Origin: Bdellovibrio sp. 22V
GTDB taxonomy: Bacteria; Bdellovibrionota; Bdellovibrionia; Bdellovibrionales; Bdellovibrionaceae
Length of the DNA stretch: 64,000 nt
Direction: 5' to 3'
NCBI RefSeq assembly: GCF_030169785.1
Contig: NZ_CP125854.1
Span: forward strand, 1,922,001 to 1,986,000
Shown: positions 17,689 through 26,405 of the stretch, piece by piece
Numbering within the stretch: position 1 is the first letter of the stretch
Layout of the letters: each line of letters starts with the position of its first letter
Notes under the pieces: generated by a model
What the model was told of the DNA's origin: nothing
Seen by the model: the letters and a program-made list of their open reading frames with translations, nothing else
Database searches by the model: none
Position numbers and translations under genes: made by a program

Positions 17689-18477
17689 GTGACAAAGTTG
17701 GCTTTGATCTTTTTTTGTTGGAGTCTTGGCTTTCTTCCGCAGGTCTACGCAAAGAACTGCGAAAGACGCTTCCGTATTTCAATTAACAATCAGCCTCCTG
17801 TCTATTTCGCGAGTTCTCAAGGAGCGAAAGGTCTTTCCGTCGAGTTGTTGCGTGAAGTGGAGTCACGCTTGAACTGTCCGTTTCATTTAGAACCCGTCGA
17901 TATCCCCCGGGCTTACGAAGATTTCAAAAGTTATCGTTCGGATATGTATGCTTTCAGCGGTCCCGATCTTAATTGGGAAAAATACGGAAATTACATTCCG
18001 CTTTACAAAGCCGCGCGACTGCTGATCGTGTCTAAATCCGTTTATGTTCCGGGTAAAAAAATTCTTGGCTATTTGAAAGACCCAAAAATTAAATTCGTGG
18101 ATCACACGGGAGGAAGATTCTTTTACCTTCCTCATGAAACTCTGGAGTTGGAGGAGCAAGGTCGTCTTGTGCGCAGACCCAGTCCCGCGTTGATTTACGA
18201 TTATCTTATCAACGGCAAAGCGCAGGCGTCTTTTTCGTCGCCGACGTTTCAAAAATATTATTCTGAAACAAAAAAGTTTGGCGATAAAATCGTCGCTATC
18301 CGGGATCCTGAAAGCCGGTTCGAAATCGGCATGTACACTTCGAAGAAAAGGGTTTCTGCCGTCGAAGTAGAGAAAATAAAAAAAATCGTTCGACAGATGC
18401 AAGAGGACGGTACTCTTCGCAAAATCGTTTCCAGATACGTTCAGCCGGAAGATCTGGTGTACTACCAGGATCTGTGA
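17689..18477 (+). CDS. Periplasmic solute-binding protein (SBP family 3-like)
   Basis: The GTG start gives 262 residues with a signal peptide ending VYAK. The fold pattern is that of bacterial extracellular solute-binding family 3: ISINNQPPVYFA at strand 1, GLSVELLREVESRL for helix 1, a central PALIYDYLINGKAQA segment, and a C-terminal helix KKIVRQMQEDGTLRKIVSRY. Such proteins bind amino acids or other small ligands. No ABC permease genes are adjacent, as is common for stand-alone copies in this group that may feed a sensor. It could equally be a member with no transport role. Confidence 0.75.
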   Translation: MTKLALIFFCWSLGFLPQVYAKNCERRFRISINNQPPVYFASSQGAKGLSVELLREVESRLNCPFHLEPVDIPRAYEDFKSYRSDMYAFSGPDLNWEKYGNYIPLYKAARLLIVSKSVYVPGKKILGYLKDPKIKFVDHTGGRFFYLPHETLELEEQGRLVRRPSPALIYDYLINGKAQASFSSPTFQKYYSETKKFGDKIVAIRDPESRFEIGMYTSKKRVSAVEVEKIKKIVRQMQEDGTLRKIVSRYVQPEDLVYYQDL

Positions 18478-18544
18478 CGAATCTTCTTCTGACGCTTATC
18501 ATTTTGCTTTGCATCCGAAATGGGGAGAGCGTACCTCCTAAACT

Positions 18545-19024
18545 ATGCGCAACTTCTTGATTCATCTCGCAACTTTGTTTGGCCTGGGCCGTCTTTCAAA
18601 AGCGCCAGGAACGATCGCGACTTTGGCGACTATTCCTTTGGCGATGCTTTTGTTAAAAGCGGGGCCTTTCTTTCATATGGCGGCGATTGTTTTGCTGCTC
18701 CCAGTCGGAATCGCGGCCTGCGAGTTTTATGAGCAGGATAAAGGCGGTCACGATCACAAAGAGGTCGTAATCGATGAGGTTTTGGGTTTTCTTATTACCA
18801 TGGTCTGGTTGCCTTTGACATGGCAAGCCATTTTAATCGGGTTTGTCCTTTTTAGATTACTGGACATTACAAAGCCTTTATTCATAGGATATTTAGATAA
18901 GAAGATCCAAGGAGGTCTTGGAGTGATGGTGGACGATGTGGCCGCGGGGATAATTGCGGGTCTCATCATGCAAGTTCTCTACACTCAAACCAACTGGTTA
19001 GGTTCTCAAGTGGTGGTTCTGTAA
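18545..19024 (+). CDS. pgpA: Phosphatidylglycerophosphatase A
   Basis: The 159-residue inner-membrane enzyme dephosphorylates phosphatidylglycerol phosphate in phospholipid synthesis. Signature segments are GRLSKAPGTIATLATIP near the N-terminus, DHKEVVIDEVLGFL, FRLLDITKPLFI and GGLGVMVDDVAAG, with Asp/Glu metal ligands present. Three to four membrane helices are predicted. Its stop is directly abutted by the ATG of the CinA-like gene, giving the common pgpA-cinA-recA order. Confidence 0.93.
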   Translation: MRNFLIHLATLFGLGRLSKAPGTIATLATIPLAMLLLKAGPFFHMAAIVLLLPVGIAACEFYEQDKGGHDHKEVVIDEVLGFLITMVWLPLTWQAILIGFVLFRLLDITKPLFIGYLDKKIQGGLGVMVDDVAAGIIAGLIMQVLYTQTNWLGSQVVVL

Positions 19025-19507
19025 ATGAGCCTTCGCGATGAGAAACTGCAAGAACTCATTCGATCCCTTCGCGACCAAAAACTCACAGTGAGTTTTGCGG
19101 AAAGTTGTACTGGAGGTGCACTTTCTAGTTTTCTAACAGAGCAAGCAGGCGTGTCCGACATCTTTTTAGGCTCTGTGGTTTCTTACTCTAACGAGGCGAA
19201 GGTGGATCTTCTGGGGGTCCGTCGAGACACTCTCATGCAAGAGGGTGCGGTGAGCGAAAGTGTCGCTCGTCAAATGGCGCACGGAGTGCGTCGACAGCTT
19301 AAAACTGACTGGTCTGTGGCGATCACAGGTATCGCAGGTCCGAGTGGTGGAACACCCACGAAGCCTGTTGGGACTGTATGCATTGCCGTTGTTGGACCGA
19401 ACTTTGAAGACTCGCGAAAGGAACTCTTTTCGGGAGATCGCAAAGCCATCCAACAAGCATCCGTCGACTATTCAGTAAATTGGCTGTGTGAAATTCTCGA
19501 CAAATAA
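19025..19507 (+). CDS. pncC: CinA C-terminal domain protein (nicotinamide-nucleotide amidase)
   Basis: The 160-residue stand-alone CinA C-terminal domain deamidates NMN to nicotinic acid mononucleotide in pyridine nucleotide recycling. Diagnostic segments are VSFAESCTGGALS (catalytic Ser region), GSVVSYSNEAKVDLLGV, GAVSESVARQMA and ITGIAGPSGGTPTKPVGTV. The N-terminal MoCF-like domain of full CinA is absent. It starts on the base after the pgpA stop and lies 45 bp upstream of recA. Confidence 0.93.
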   Translation: MSLRDEKLQELIRSLRDQKLTVSFAESCTGGALSSFLTEQAGVSDIFLGSVVSYSNEAKVDLLGVRRDTLMQEGAVSESVARQMAHGVRRQLKTDWSVAITGIAGPSGGTPTKPVGTVCIAVVGPNFEDSRKELFSGDRKAIQQASVDYSVNWLCEILDK

Positions 19508-19552
19508 AATTGCGGCCCCGGCTGCTAGAAAATAACTATTAAGGAGATTCAG

Positions 19553-20683
19553 ATGGCAAATGCTTCTGTAGACAGTAAAGCTAACAACGAAAAAATCAAA
19601 GCCTTGGAATTGGCTGTTTCGACAATCGAAAAGCAATTCGGTAAAGGTTCCATCATGCGTTTGGGCGCGAACGAAAGTCTTGTCAAAGACGTTGAAGCGA
19701 TCAGCACAGGTGCATTGAGCTTGGATATCGCTCTAGGTATCGGCGGTCTTCCAAAAGGCCGTATCGTTGAGATCTATGGCCCTGAATCTTCAGGTAAAAC
19801 AACAATCGCTCTTTCTGCAATTGCGCAAGCTCAGAAAAAAGGCGGCGTTGTTGCTTTCGTCGATGCGGAACACGCCTTGGATGTTAACTACGCTCGTAAA
19901 TTGGGTGTGAACACAGAAGATCTTTTGATCTCTCAACCAGACACAGGTGAACAAGCTTTGGAAATTACAGAAACTCTTGTTCGCTCTGGCGCGATCGACG
20001 TCTTGGTTGTCGACTCCGTAGCGGCATTGGTTCCTCGTGCGGAGATCGAAGGTGAGATGGGTGATTCTCACGTAGGTCTTCAAGCGCGTTTGATGTCTCA
20101 AGCTCTTCGTAAATTGACTGCGGCTATCAACCGTTCCAACACACTTGTTATCTTCATCAACCAAATTCGTATGAAGATCGGTGTTATGTTCGGTAACCCT
20201 GAAACAACAACGGGTGGTAACGCTTTGAAGTTCTACTCTTCAGTGCGTTTGGATGTACGCCGTGTAGGCGCGATCAAGAACGGCGAAGACGTGATCGGAA
20301 ACCGCACAGCTGTTAAAGTTGTGAAAAATAAAATGGCTCCTCCTTTCACAAAAACGGAATTCGACTTGATGTACGGTGAAGGTATCTCTGAAGAAGGTGA
20401 TATCTTGGATTTGGCAGTGACTGCAAACATGGTTGAAAAATCAGGTGCATGGTTCTCCATCAATGGCGAGCGTATGGGTCAAGGTCGCGACCAAGCTAAG
20501 AACTTCTTGAAAGAGCACCCAGAATACAAAACGGAACTTCGCGCGAAGATCTTGGCTGCAAACGGTATCGGTAAACTTTTGATGGATGCGAATAATCCTG
20601 AAAATGCAGAGCACATGAATGAAGAAGCTCCTGCAGAAACAGAAGATGCAGCACCTAAGAAAGCGAAAAAAGGAAAACACTAG
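19553..20683 (+). CDS. recA: Recombinase RecA
   Basis: The 376-residue strand-exchange ATPase is also the coprotease for LexA. Walker A is GPESSGKTT (near residue 75), Walker [10 protein letters not shown], and the L2 loop includes [17 protein letters not shown]. The tail is acidic then Lys-rich ([20 protein letters not shown]), longer than the E. coli tail. AAGGAG precedes the ATG by 8 nt. The 45-bp gap to pncC has no TTACnnnGTAA palindrome, the LexA box I recall for Bdellovibrio, so SOS control from this gap is not evident. An intrinsic terminator follows. Confidence 0.98.
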   Translation: MANASVDSKANNEKIKALELAVSTIEKQFGKGSIMRLGANESLVKDVEAISTGALSLDIALGIGGLPKGRIVEIYGPESSGKTTIALSAIAQAQKKGGVVAFVDAEHALDVNYARKLGVNTEDLLISQPDTGEQALEITETLVRSGAIDVLVVDSVAALVPRAEIEGEMGDSHVGLQARLMSQALRKLTAAINRSNTLVIFINQIRMKIGVMFGNPETTTGGNALKFYSSVRLDVRRVGAIKNGEDVIGNRTAVKVVKNKMAPPFTKTEFDLMYGEGISEEGDILDLAVTANMVEKSGAWFSINGERMGQGRDQAKNFLKEHPEYKTELRAKILAANGIGKLLMDANNPENAEHMNEEAPAETEDAAPKKAKKGKH

Positions 20684-20714
20684 TTTTCCACTTTCAAAGT
20701 GAATAGCTCTAAAA

Positions 20715-20742
20715 GGCTCGGTGAAAACCGGGCTTTTTTTTT
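20715..20742 (+). terminator. Intrinsic terminator of recA
   Basis: GCTCGG (20716-20721) pairs with CCGGGC (20728-20733, one G-T pair) around TGAAAA, followed by nine T residues. Confidence 0.88.
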
Positions 20743-20761
20743 GCTCGCTCTCGTCGGCCTT

Positions 20762-21490
20762 TTAAGAAATGCCGTTGTAGCGTTTTGAGCGTGGCTTGAT
20801 GTCTTCTTCAAGAATTTCTTCGCTTCGTAAGCGCATGAAAAGATCGCACAGTTCTTCGCAGCCATTGTTTTTGGCAGAATGATTTTCTAAAGCTTCTTGG
20901 AGCCAAGGTGTGCGTTGATTTAGTTTGTCGGCAATCCAAGCCGTGGGTGTCCAATATTTTTCGAGAGCATATTTAAGATCGGGAACGTAAAGGCTGACGC
21001 CGTCCCATTTTTTTCTTAGGTAGACCATCCCGATGAAATTGATATCGAAGAAAATCAGCAGCGGATAACACCACCACCAATTTAAACCGCGAATGACATT
21101 GCTCCATTCGCCGAGGCCCATGATGTCTGGAAATTTCCAGCGTCCTGTTTCGTCATTAAGATTGTTTTGGTGAAAGAAACCTCTTTTGAGCATTTGTTTA
21201 AGCCACGCTTTGATTTCTGATTTTTCCCCGACGATGGCTAAAGCGAGAATAATTCGACTGGTTTGATCGCGGCTCATACAGCGGGGATTGGTGTCCCATG
21301 TGTCGCCATAGGGAGAGCGGCGAAAAACCCCTGGCTTTACAATCAGATACTTTTTAATTCTTTGAGCGATTTCAGTGGCAAGAATGCGTGCACCCAGAAG
21401 TGCATACAGAGCGCTGGCAAGACCCGTACGGTGAGCAGAGTCACCGTTGCTGCCGTCGGCTTGAACGTATAGACCATAATCGTCAATCAT
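20762..21490 (-). CDS. Conserved-looking cytoplasmic protein of unknown function
   Basis: The 242-residue protein has no signal peptide. It starts with the polar, Gly-rich segment DDYGLYVQADGSNGDSAHRTG and contains many Trp and Tyr (for example GLNWWWCY, KYWTPTAW). Helical segments around residues 23-50 and 75-110 and the GDTWDTN and RDQTSR motifs recall an alpha/alpha-toroid enzyme, but no family is recognised and no catalytic residues can be assigned. One hydrophobic stretch (LLIFFDINFIGMVYL) could be a core strand/helix rather than a membrane segment. Confidence 0.6.
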   Translation of the reverse strand: MIDDYGLYVQADGSNGDSAHRTGLASALYALLGARILATEIAQRIKKYLIVKPGVFRRSPYGDTWDTNPRCMSRDQTSRIILALAIVGEKSEIKAWLKQMLKRGFFHQNNLNDETGRWKFPDIMGLGEWSNVIRGLNWWWCYPLLIFFDINFIGMVYLRKKWDGVSLYVPDLKYALEKYWTPTAWIADKLNQRTPWLQEALENHSAKNNGCEELCDLFMRLRSEEILEEDIKPRSKRYNGIS

Positions 21491-21547
21491 GATTCTTTAT
21501 TCTAGCGTGTTTGCGGACGACGGCAGATTTGTTTTTAGGTCGGCTGT

Positions 21548-21979
21548 TTACTGACAGATAAATCCGGGAACGCCGTTGTAACTTTTGAAGTTGTAATAAG
21601 CGCGAACGTCGAGGTCATTGATAAAAAGCTGTCCTGTATAACGAACGAAGACACCGTTTTTAATTTCTGGATATAAACGTAAGTAGACATATCCACCGGC
21701 ATCGCCGCGAAGATTAATGTCGTCGTACGTAATCTCGGGAGTGATTGTGACGTCTTGGCGGGTATAACCTTGTGTTGTGCCAGGATGACTGATTTTCAAA
21801 GCTGCTGGCCAGTTGTAAGTGCCGATGAAAGGCTTAAGTGGATCAATTGAGCGAGAAAAAACAATTTCGATTTTCGTGTCGTCAGTAAAGCTCGGAATAC
21901 AAGTCAGTCTTTGAATTGAAGCCGCGTGGCCTGTGACAGCGCTGAGTACAAGTGCGAAGATGGCGATAAACAGTTTCAT
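21548..21979 (-). CDS. Secreted protein of unknown function
   Basis: The start at 21979 is supported by AAGGAG 6 nt upstream; an upstream ATG would add seven non-signal residues. The 143-residue product has a signal peptide ending GHAAS and a beta-rich mature domain with a Cys near each end (LTCIPS, FICQ), fitting one disulfide joining the termini. No family is recognised. A similar two-Cys, single-domain layout occurs in the secreted proteins at 1238-1498 and 6056-6439. Confidence 0.65.
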   Translation of the reverse strand: MKLFIAIFALVLSAVTGHAASIQRLTCIPSFTDDTKIEIVFSRSIDPLKPFIGTYNWPAALKISHPGTTQGYTRQDVTITPEITYDDINLRGDAGGYVYLRLYPEIKNGVFVRYTGQLFINDLDVRAYYNFKSYNGVPGFICQ

Positions 21980-22055
21980 TTTTTCTCCTTGCCTAGACAA
22001 AGCGGTCTAGCGGGGGCAGCCCTGTCTTGGCAATAGAAAAAATTGTATTAAAAAC

Positions 22056-24275
22056 TCATTGAGAAACCGCGAAAACCGTATCGAGCGATTCAACACGAGA
22101 TTCCAGGTAATCAAGAACAAATGCAGAACTGCCGCCTTGTTTGAGATGGGCCAAGGCTTGCTGTATCGCTCTTAGCGCTTGTTCGCGAGAGAGCGGGCTT
22201 TTCTGCCCCAATAAGAGCTCTGATTGCAAATGTTTTTCGAACAGAGAGATTCGGTAAAGAACGTCTTTTTCGAAAACATTCAGTCCTCCGTGGGCCTTCA
22301 TGTAGGTTTCAAAATCAATACAACGATAGGCAAGCTCTTTGAGGTTGCAGTCTTTTCTGTCCAAGCCATTCATTTTGCAGTTTCTTGCTTCGGAAGATTT
22401 ATAAAAACGGAAGATTTCTTCGCGGGTTTGCAACTCATAGGGAGCGCTTCGGTGTACGCCATTTTTCGTGAAGCCAAGTCCTTCTCCGGCATAAGTATAT
22501 CCATGAACTTCGGAAAGAAAGGCGGCGGGTAGCAAGCGACCGTGACGATCAAAACGGCGAAGAGCAACGATGTCGCCTTTTTGCATTTGTTCCAAGGGAA
22601 CATTTTCACACAAAGGTGAATCCATCAAGAATGCGAACTCAGAACCGTAGGTGTGGTGAACGCCCTTCGCAAGACCTGCTAAGTATGTGGAGGAGTTCCA
22701 GCAATTCGGTCCATCGGATTTTGCAAACCGACCCTTTAGAAAATCCATCTTTCCTTTTAAAAGCGCCGCTTTCAAATCGACATACCCTCCGGAGCGCACG
22801 GGTGCTGGTGTCGGCATCACCTGCGCGGTTTGCACGAAGAGCTCACGCACCTCTGTCGCTTTAAGATGAGGAAGCTCGGTCCACAGTTGGGCAACCAAAT
22901 TTGCCATATAAGGCGAAGCCATGGATGTTCCTGAATGCGCGATCAAACCTCCGCCGAGGCTTGCTGCGAGAATATCGACTCCGGGAGCAAGAATGTCGAC
23001 GTTGGCTTTTCCGAAGTTGCTGAAGTACGCCATCTTTGCATTCTGCGGAGTCACCTTTGCGATCTCGGAAGCATCCAAGGCACCGACTTTTAAAACATTG
23101 GGTTGCGTGAAGCTTGCGGGATACTGTCGGTTTTTCGATTGGTCGAGATCTTGTTCTGAATTTCCCGCGGCGACAACGAAAAGAGTTTCCGGATTTTCAT
23201 CAATCATTCGCTTGTAAGCTTTGATTGCATCACGCAGACCAAGAAGATCTTTGTTGTCGTGAGGCAGGCCCAAACTCATATTCACAATTTTCACATGATG
23301 CTTTTTCAGGAAGGCGGAGATTTTATCAATGTAGGAAGCTTGCGTATAGTCTCCGGCGAATCCGATCAGGGCCGCATTGTCGAGTCCGCGAATAGCGATG
23401 TGGGCGACGTGAGTTCCATGGGACAACGGACGATGATCTTTCGCCATGCTTGTGGAAGACTCTGTGGGAAGACTGACATTCTTCACTTGTTCCCAGCCGA
23501 AGTTATCATCAACCCAACCATTTCCGTCGTTGTCGATGCCATCGACGGGCTCTAGCGGATTGTTCCACCACTTGGCTGCGAGTTCGCTGTGATTGTAATC
23601 GAAACCGGAATCGATAATAGCGATCAGAAACTTGTGCGGATTTTCCCGTTGACGCTTTAAAACTTCAATTTCAGCGGCGGTTTTACCGGCACGGCGAAGT
23701 GAGTTTGCAACGTCGTACTTTTCATAAAGGGAAAACTGCGAAATAATTTTTCCATCTTTGTTTTTTTCAACAAAGGCGGCCGGTTTTTCCGAATCGTCTT
23801 GATAGGTAAAATTAATGAAGGACAGCAGTTCTTCATTTTTGTTCAAATAGTCTTTTTGCACGACGCGGAAAGGCTTCAGGGTTTCGTAATGCTCCACCCA
23901 TTCCAGTGTAAAAGGCGCTTTATCCGAATAGACCCACCGTTTCAGGCGAAGGGAAGTCTCTGTCGAGTTGTTCTTTTTGTCGAGGCCGGTCCATTCCTCT
24001 TTGTTTTCAATTCGTCCAAAGGATTCTTTTTCTACGGAAAGTTTGCTCTTAATAACGTGACCTTGTTGGGGATAAGAATAGCGCAGCCACGTAGAGAATT
24101 TACCTTCGATGTTGTAGTAGCGTTGTTCAACAAGTTCACCATCGCGATAGTAAGATTCGTTGGCGACAACGCCGTTATCAAACTTTTCCTTGATCACGTC
24201 AAAGGCTGCATACAAGGTTTGCGATCCCAAAATGAGACAAACAAAGACGCTGTTGCAAAGGGCTGAAAATGGCAT
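22056..24275 (-). CDS. Secreted subtilisin-like (S8) serine protease with C-terminal Cys/His hydrolase-like domain
   Basis: The start at 24275 has GAGG 6 nt upstream and opens a signal peptide (MPFSAL... ending LYAA); the longer frame would bury it. In this 739-residue numbering the triad is Asp222 (IAIIDSGFDYN), His286 (SHGTHVAHI) and Ser451 (SGTSMASP), with oxyanion Asn372 (AAGNS). Residues 25-210 form an N-terminal region that may be a propeptide or antitoxin-repeat-like beta domain. After the protease, residues 520-620 contain GPNCWN (Cys525), GDIVALR and EVHGYTY (His591), the order of a papain-like NlpC/CHAP hydrolase. Likely exported and relevant to prey degradation; the last point is inference. 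It is divergent from the P450 gene. Confidence 0.88.
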   Translation of the reverse strand: MPFSALCNSVFVCLILGSQTLYAAFDVIKEKFDNGVVANESYYRDGELVEQRYYNIEGKFSTWLRYSYPQQGHVIKSKLSVEKESFGRIENKEEWTGLDKKNNSTETSLRLKRWVYSDKAPFTLEWVEHYETLKPFRVVQKDYLNKNEELLSFINFTYQDDSEKPAAFVEKNKDGKIISQFSLYEKYDVANSLRRAGKTAAEIEVLKRQRENPHKFLIAIIDSGFDYNHSELAAKWWNNPLEPVDGIDNDGNGWVDDNFGWEQVKNVSLPTESSTSMAKDHRPLSHGTHVAHIAIRGLDNAALIGFAGDYTQASYIDKISAFLKKHHVKIVNMSLGLPHDNKDLLGLRDAIKAYKRMIDENPETLFVVAAGNSEQDLDQSKNRQYPASFTQPNVLKVGALDASEIAKVTPQNAKMAYFSNFGKANVDILAPGVDILAASLGGGLIAHSGTSMASPYMANLVAQLWTELPHLKATEVRELFVQTAQVMPTPAPVRSGGYVDLKAALLKGKMDFLKGRFAKSDGPNCWNSSTYLAGLAKGVHHTYGSEFAFLMDSPLCENVPLEQMQKGDIVALRRFDRHGRLLPAAFLSEVHGYTYAGEGLGFTKNGVHRSAPYELQTREEIFRFYKSSEARNCKMNGLDRKDCNLKELAYRCIDFETYMKAHGGLNVFEKDVLYRISLFEKHLQSELLLGQKSPLSREQALRAIQQALAHLKQGGSSAFVLDYLESRVESLDTVFAVSQ

Positions 24276-24475
24276 GGTCACCTCAGCGATGGGAGTTGCA
24301 ATGTAAGTGCCCCCAGAGCTAAAAACAGTTTTATCTGATCGAAGCTGACCGTCTAAACTTCTGACACTCTCCCATTTTGGTCGCTGTTTGACTCGTGTCA
24401 TTTTTACGAATGTGTTTCTGCATGTTTTTCATGTCACGGTCGTCGCAGAGAAGAAAAAAAGCGATAGTTAAAACT

Positions 24476-25750
24476 ATGGCTCAGCAAATTCCGCAGGCAG
24501 CATTTGATTCGACGGTTTCGCTTTTGCGAGATCCCTATCATTTTATTTCGCGCACTTGCCAAGACATGAATACGCCCGTGTTTCAAACGCGCGTGCTTTT
24601 ACGCAATACGATTTGCATGACGGGCGTCGAGGCCGCGCAGTTTTTTTATGACGAAAAAAACTTTATTCGCAAAGGCGGAATGCCGGAGCCCATCGTGGCG
24701 ACTTTGCTAGGTAAAAAAGGAGTGCAAAGCCTTGATGATGTGGCACACAGACATCGCAAAAAGATGTTCATGTCTTTTATGACGGACGAAAGCGTGCAAA
24801 AGCTCGTTCTTCTGACGGAGAAGCACTGGGATAAAACTGTCCCCGTGTGGATGAAGATGAAGCACATAAATCTTTATGATGAATATATTCGTATTCTTAC
24901 GCAAAGTGTGTGCGAGTGGGCGGGAATTCCGTTGGAACCTGCGGAAGTTTCGGTGCGCAGTGAAGATCTTCGGGCGATGTTTGACGACGCGGGCTCGGCG
25001 GGCCTGCGGCATCTTCATTCGCGACGAGCCAGAAAGAATGCGGAAGCTTGGATCAGCAACATCATTCGACAAGTGCGCAAGGCCCAGCGCAGTGTGGAAC
25101 CGAATTCGCCTGTGGGTGTGATCGCGTGGCATCAAGAAATGGATGGCCGTCTTTTGGATGACAAAACCGCGGCCGTAGAAATTCTTAATCTTTTGCGCCC
25201 GACGGTGGCTGTTGCTGTCTACCTGACTTTTGCAACTCATGCTTTGTATGTGCATCCCGAGTGCCGCGCTAAAGTTCATGACGACACTTATTTAGATTAT
25301 TTTGTGCAGGAGATTCGCCGTTTCTATCCGTTCTTCCCCGCTGTCGCAGCAAAGGTGCGTGAGGATATTGAATGGCAGGGGTATTCCTTCAAGAAGGGGA
25401 CCCGCACGATACTTGATCTTTATGGTATTAATCACGATGCGAATTTATGGTATGAGCCCCGCAAATTTATTCCGGAAAGATTCGCGACGTGGAATGGCAG
25501 CCCCTATAGCTTCGTCCCGCAAGGCGGAGGCGATCATTATACTCAACATCGCTGCCCGGGAGAGAAAATCACTTTAGAGTTGTTGCGAATGGCGACTCGT
25601 TATTTAAGGGAGACGATTTCTTATGCGGTTCCGAGACAAGATTTTCAACTGGAAGAAAATCGGCTTCCTGCTTTACCAAGAAGCCGGTTTATTATCAGTC
25701 ATGTGCAGCTTAAGCTAAGGCCTTCTGAACATCCTCAGCAATATCTCTAG
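24476..25750 (+). CDS. CYP152-family cytochrome P450, fatty-acid peroxygenase type
   Basis: ATG at 24476 gives 424 residues starting MAQQIPQ. CYP152 hallmarks are present: LLRPTVAVAVY with the Arg that binds the fatty-acid carboxylate, the ExxR helix (QEIRRFYPFFP), and the haem-binding loop PQGGGDHYTQHRCPGEKIT with axial Cys. Members use hydrogen peroxide directly to hydroxylate or decarboxylate fatty acids without a reductase. At the position that is His85 in the decarboxylase OleT, this protein has Gln (KGVQSLDD), as in the hydroxylase P450-BSbeta, so hydroxylation is the better guess. Its 3' end overlaps the convergent glutathione peroxidase by 41 bp. Confidence 0.92.
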   Translation: MAQQIPQAAFDSTVSLLRDPYHFISRTCQDMNTPVFQTRVLLRNTICMTGVEAAQFFYDEKNFIRKGGMPEPIVATLLGKKGVQSLDDVAHRHRKKMFMSFMTDESVQKLVLLTEKHWDKTVPVWMKMKHINLYDEYIRILTQSVCEWAGIPLEPAEVSVRSEDLRAMFDDAGSAGLRHLHSRRARKNAEAWISNIIRQVRKAQRSVEPNSPVGVIAWHQEMDGRLLDDKTAAVEILNLLRPTVAVAVYLTFATHALYVHPECRAKVHDDTYLDYFVQEIRRFYPFFPAVAAKVREDIEWQGYSFKKGTRTILDLYGINHDANLWYEPRKFIPERFATWNGSPYSFVPQGGGDHYTQHRCPGEKITLELLRMATRYLRETISYAVPRQDFQLEENRLPALPRSRFIISHVQLKLRPSEHPQQYL

Positions 25751-26195
25751 GCTCTTCTTGTGGAGCATAGCGCTTGATCACTTTGCCGTCCTTGCCAACC
25801 AGGAATTTTGTAAAATTCCATTTAATCATTTCAGTGCCAAGGATTCCTGGAGCAGATTCTTTTAGCCATTGGAAAAGAGGATCCGCGTTGTCTCCATTTA
25901 CATCCACCTTTGCCATCACGGGAAACTTCACGCCATAGTTGAGTTCGCAGAACTGTTGAATCTCTTGATTGTTGCCGGGCTCTTGCGCGCCAAATTGGTT
26001 GCATGGAAAGCCAAGAACTGTGAAACCTTTGCCTTTGTACTTTTCGTAAAGTTCCTCGAGGCCTTTATACTGCGGAGTGAATCCGCATTTGCTCGCCACA
26101 TTCACGACCAGCACGACTTGGTCTTTGAAATTTTCAAGAGGAACGGAAGAACCGTCGGCGGATTTAACGGCGAATGAATGCAATGTTTTACTCAT
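25710..26195 (-). CDS. Glutathione peroxidase family protein (Cys type)
   Basis: The 161-residue thioredoxin-fold peroxidase reduces hydrogen peroxide or lipid hydroperoxides, in bacteria usually with thioredoxin. Motifs: NVASKCGFTPQY with peroxidatic Cys, LGFPCNQFGAQEPG with the active-site Gln and a second Cys, and WNFTKFLV with the active-site Trp and Asn. Length and motifs are standard. It overlaps the peroxide-using P450 tail-to-tail by 41 bp, an arrangement that couples a peroxide remover and a peroxide consumer in space if not in regulation. Confidence 0.93.
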   Translation of the reverse strand: MSKTLHSFAVKSADGSSVPLENFKDQVVLVVNVASKCGFTPQYKGLEELYEKYKGKGFTVLGFPCNQFGAQEPGNNQEIQQFCELNYGVKFPVMAKVDVNGDNADPLFQWLKESAPGILGTEMIKWNFTKFLVGKDGKVIKRYAPQEEPRDIAEDVQKALA

Positions 26196-26285
26196 GGTGT
26201 TTCTCCTTCAGGAAAGATGCTTCAAAGCATACCACTCCTTCTTGTTTCTGGCCATGAGTCCTCCAGGTGAACTGAAAAGGACGCA

Positions 26286-26302
26286 AATCTCATAATGAGA
26301 TT
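26286..26302. promoter_or_regulatory. 17-bp perfect palindrome upstream of secreted paralogue A
   Basis: AATCTCAT-A-ATGAGATT has 8-bp arms around one base, in the 210-bp divergent gap between the peroxidase and the first tandem paralogue. It could be a dimeric repressor site or a small hairpin. No regulator can be assigned. Confidence 0.45.
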
Positions 26303-26338
26303 GTGAGAGCGAATAAAACGGGGTTTATAGTTAAGATC

Positions 26339-26352
26339 TCGTAAAATTACGA
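26339..26352. promoter_or_regulatory. 14-bp palindrome upstream of secreted paralogue A
   Basis: TCGTAA-AA-TTACGA is a perfect palindrome located 37 bp after the 26286-26302 palindrome and 54 bp before the ATG. Half-sites differ from those of the first element, so they are probably for different proteins or are fortuitous AT-rich symmetry. Confidence 0.35.
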
Positions 26353-26389
26353 AATTCTATTATGAGAAACTTTAGCGAACTAGACTACG

Positions 26390-26398
26390 TTCCGATAG
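26390..26398 (+). promoter_or_regulatory. TTCCGATAG element 7 nt before paralogue A start
   Basis: The core TTCCGATA is shared with the upstream regions of paralogue B (27972) and the fibre gene (47792). It matches the FliA -10 at 6 of 8 positions in the form TCCGATAG, but no good -35 is found 11 bp upstream. The ATG at 26406 lacks a clear Shine-Dalgarno, so a very short leader is possible. Confidence 0.35.
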
Positions 26399-26405
26399 GA
26401 ATACC

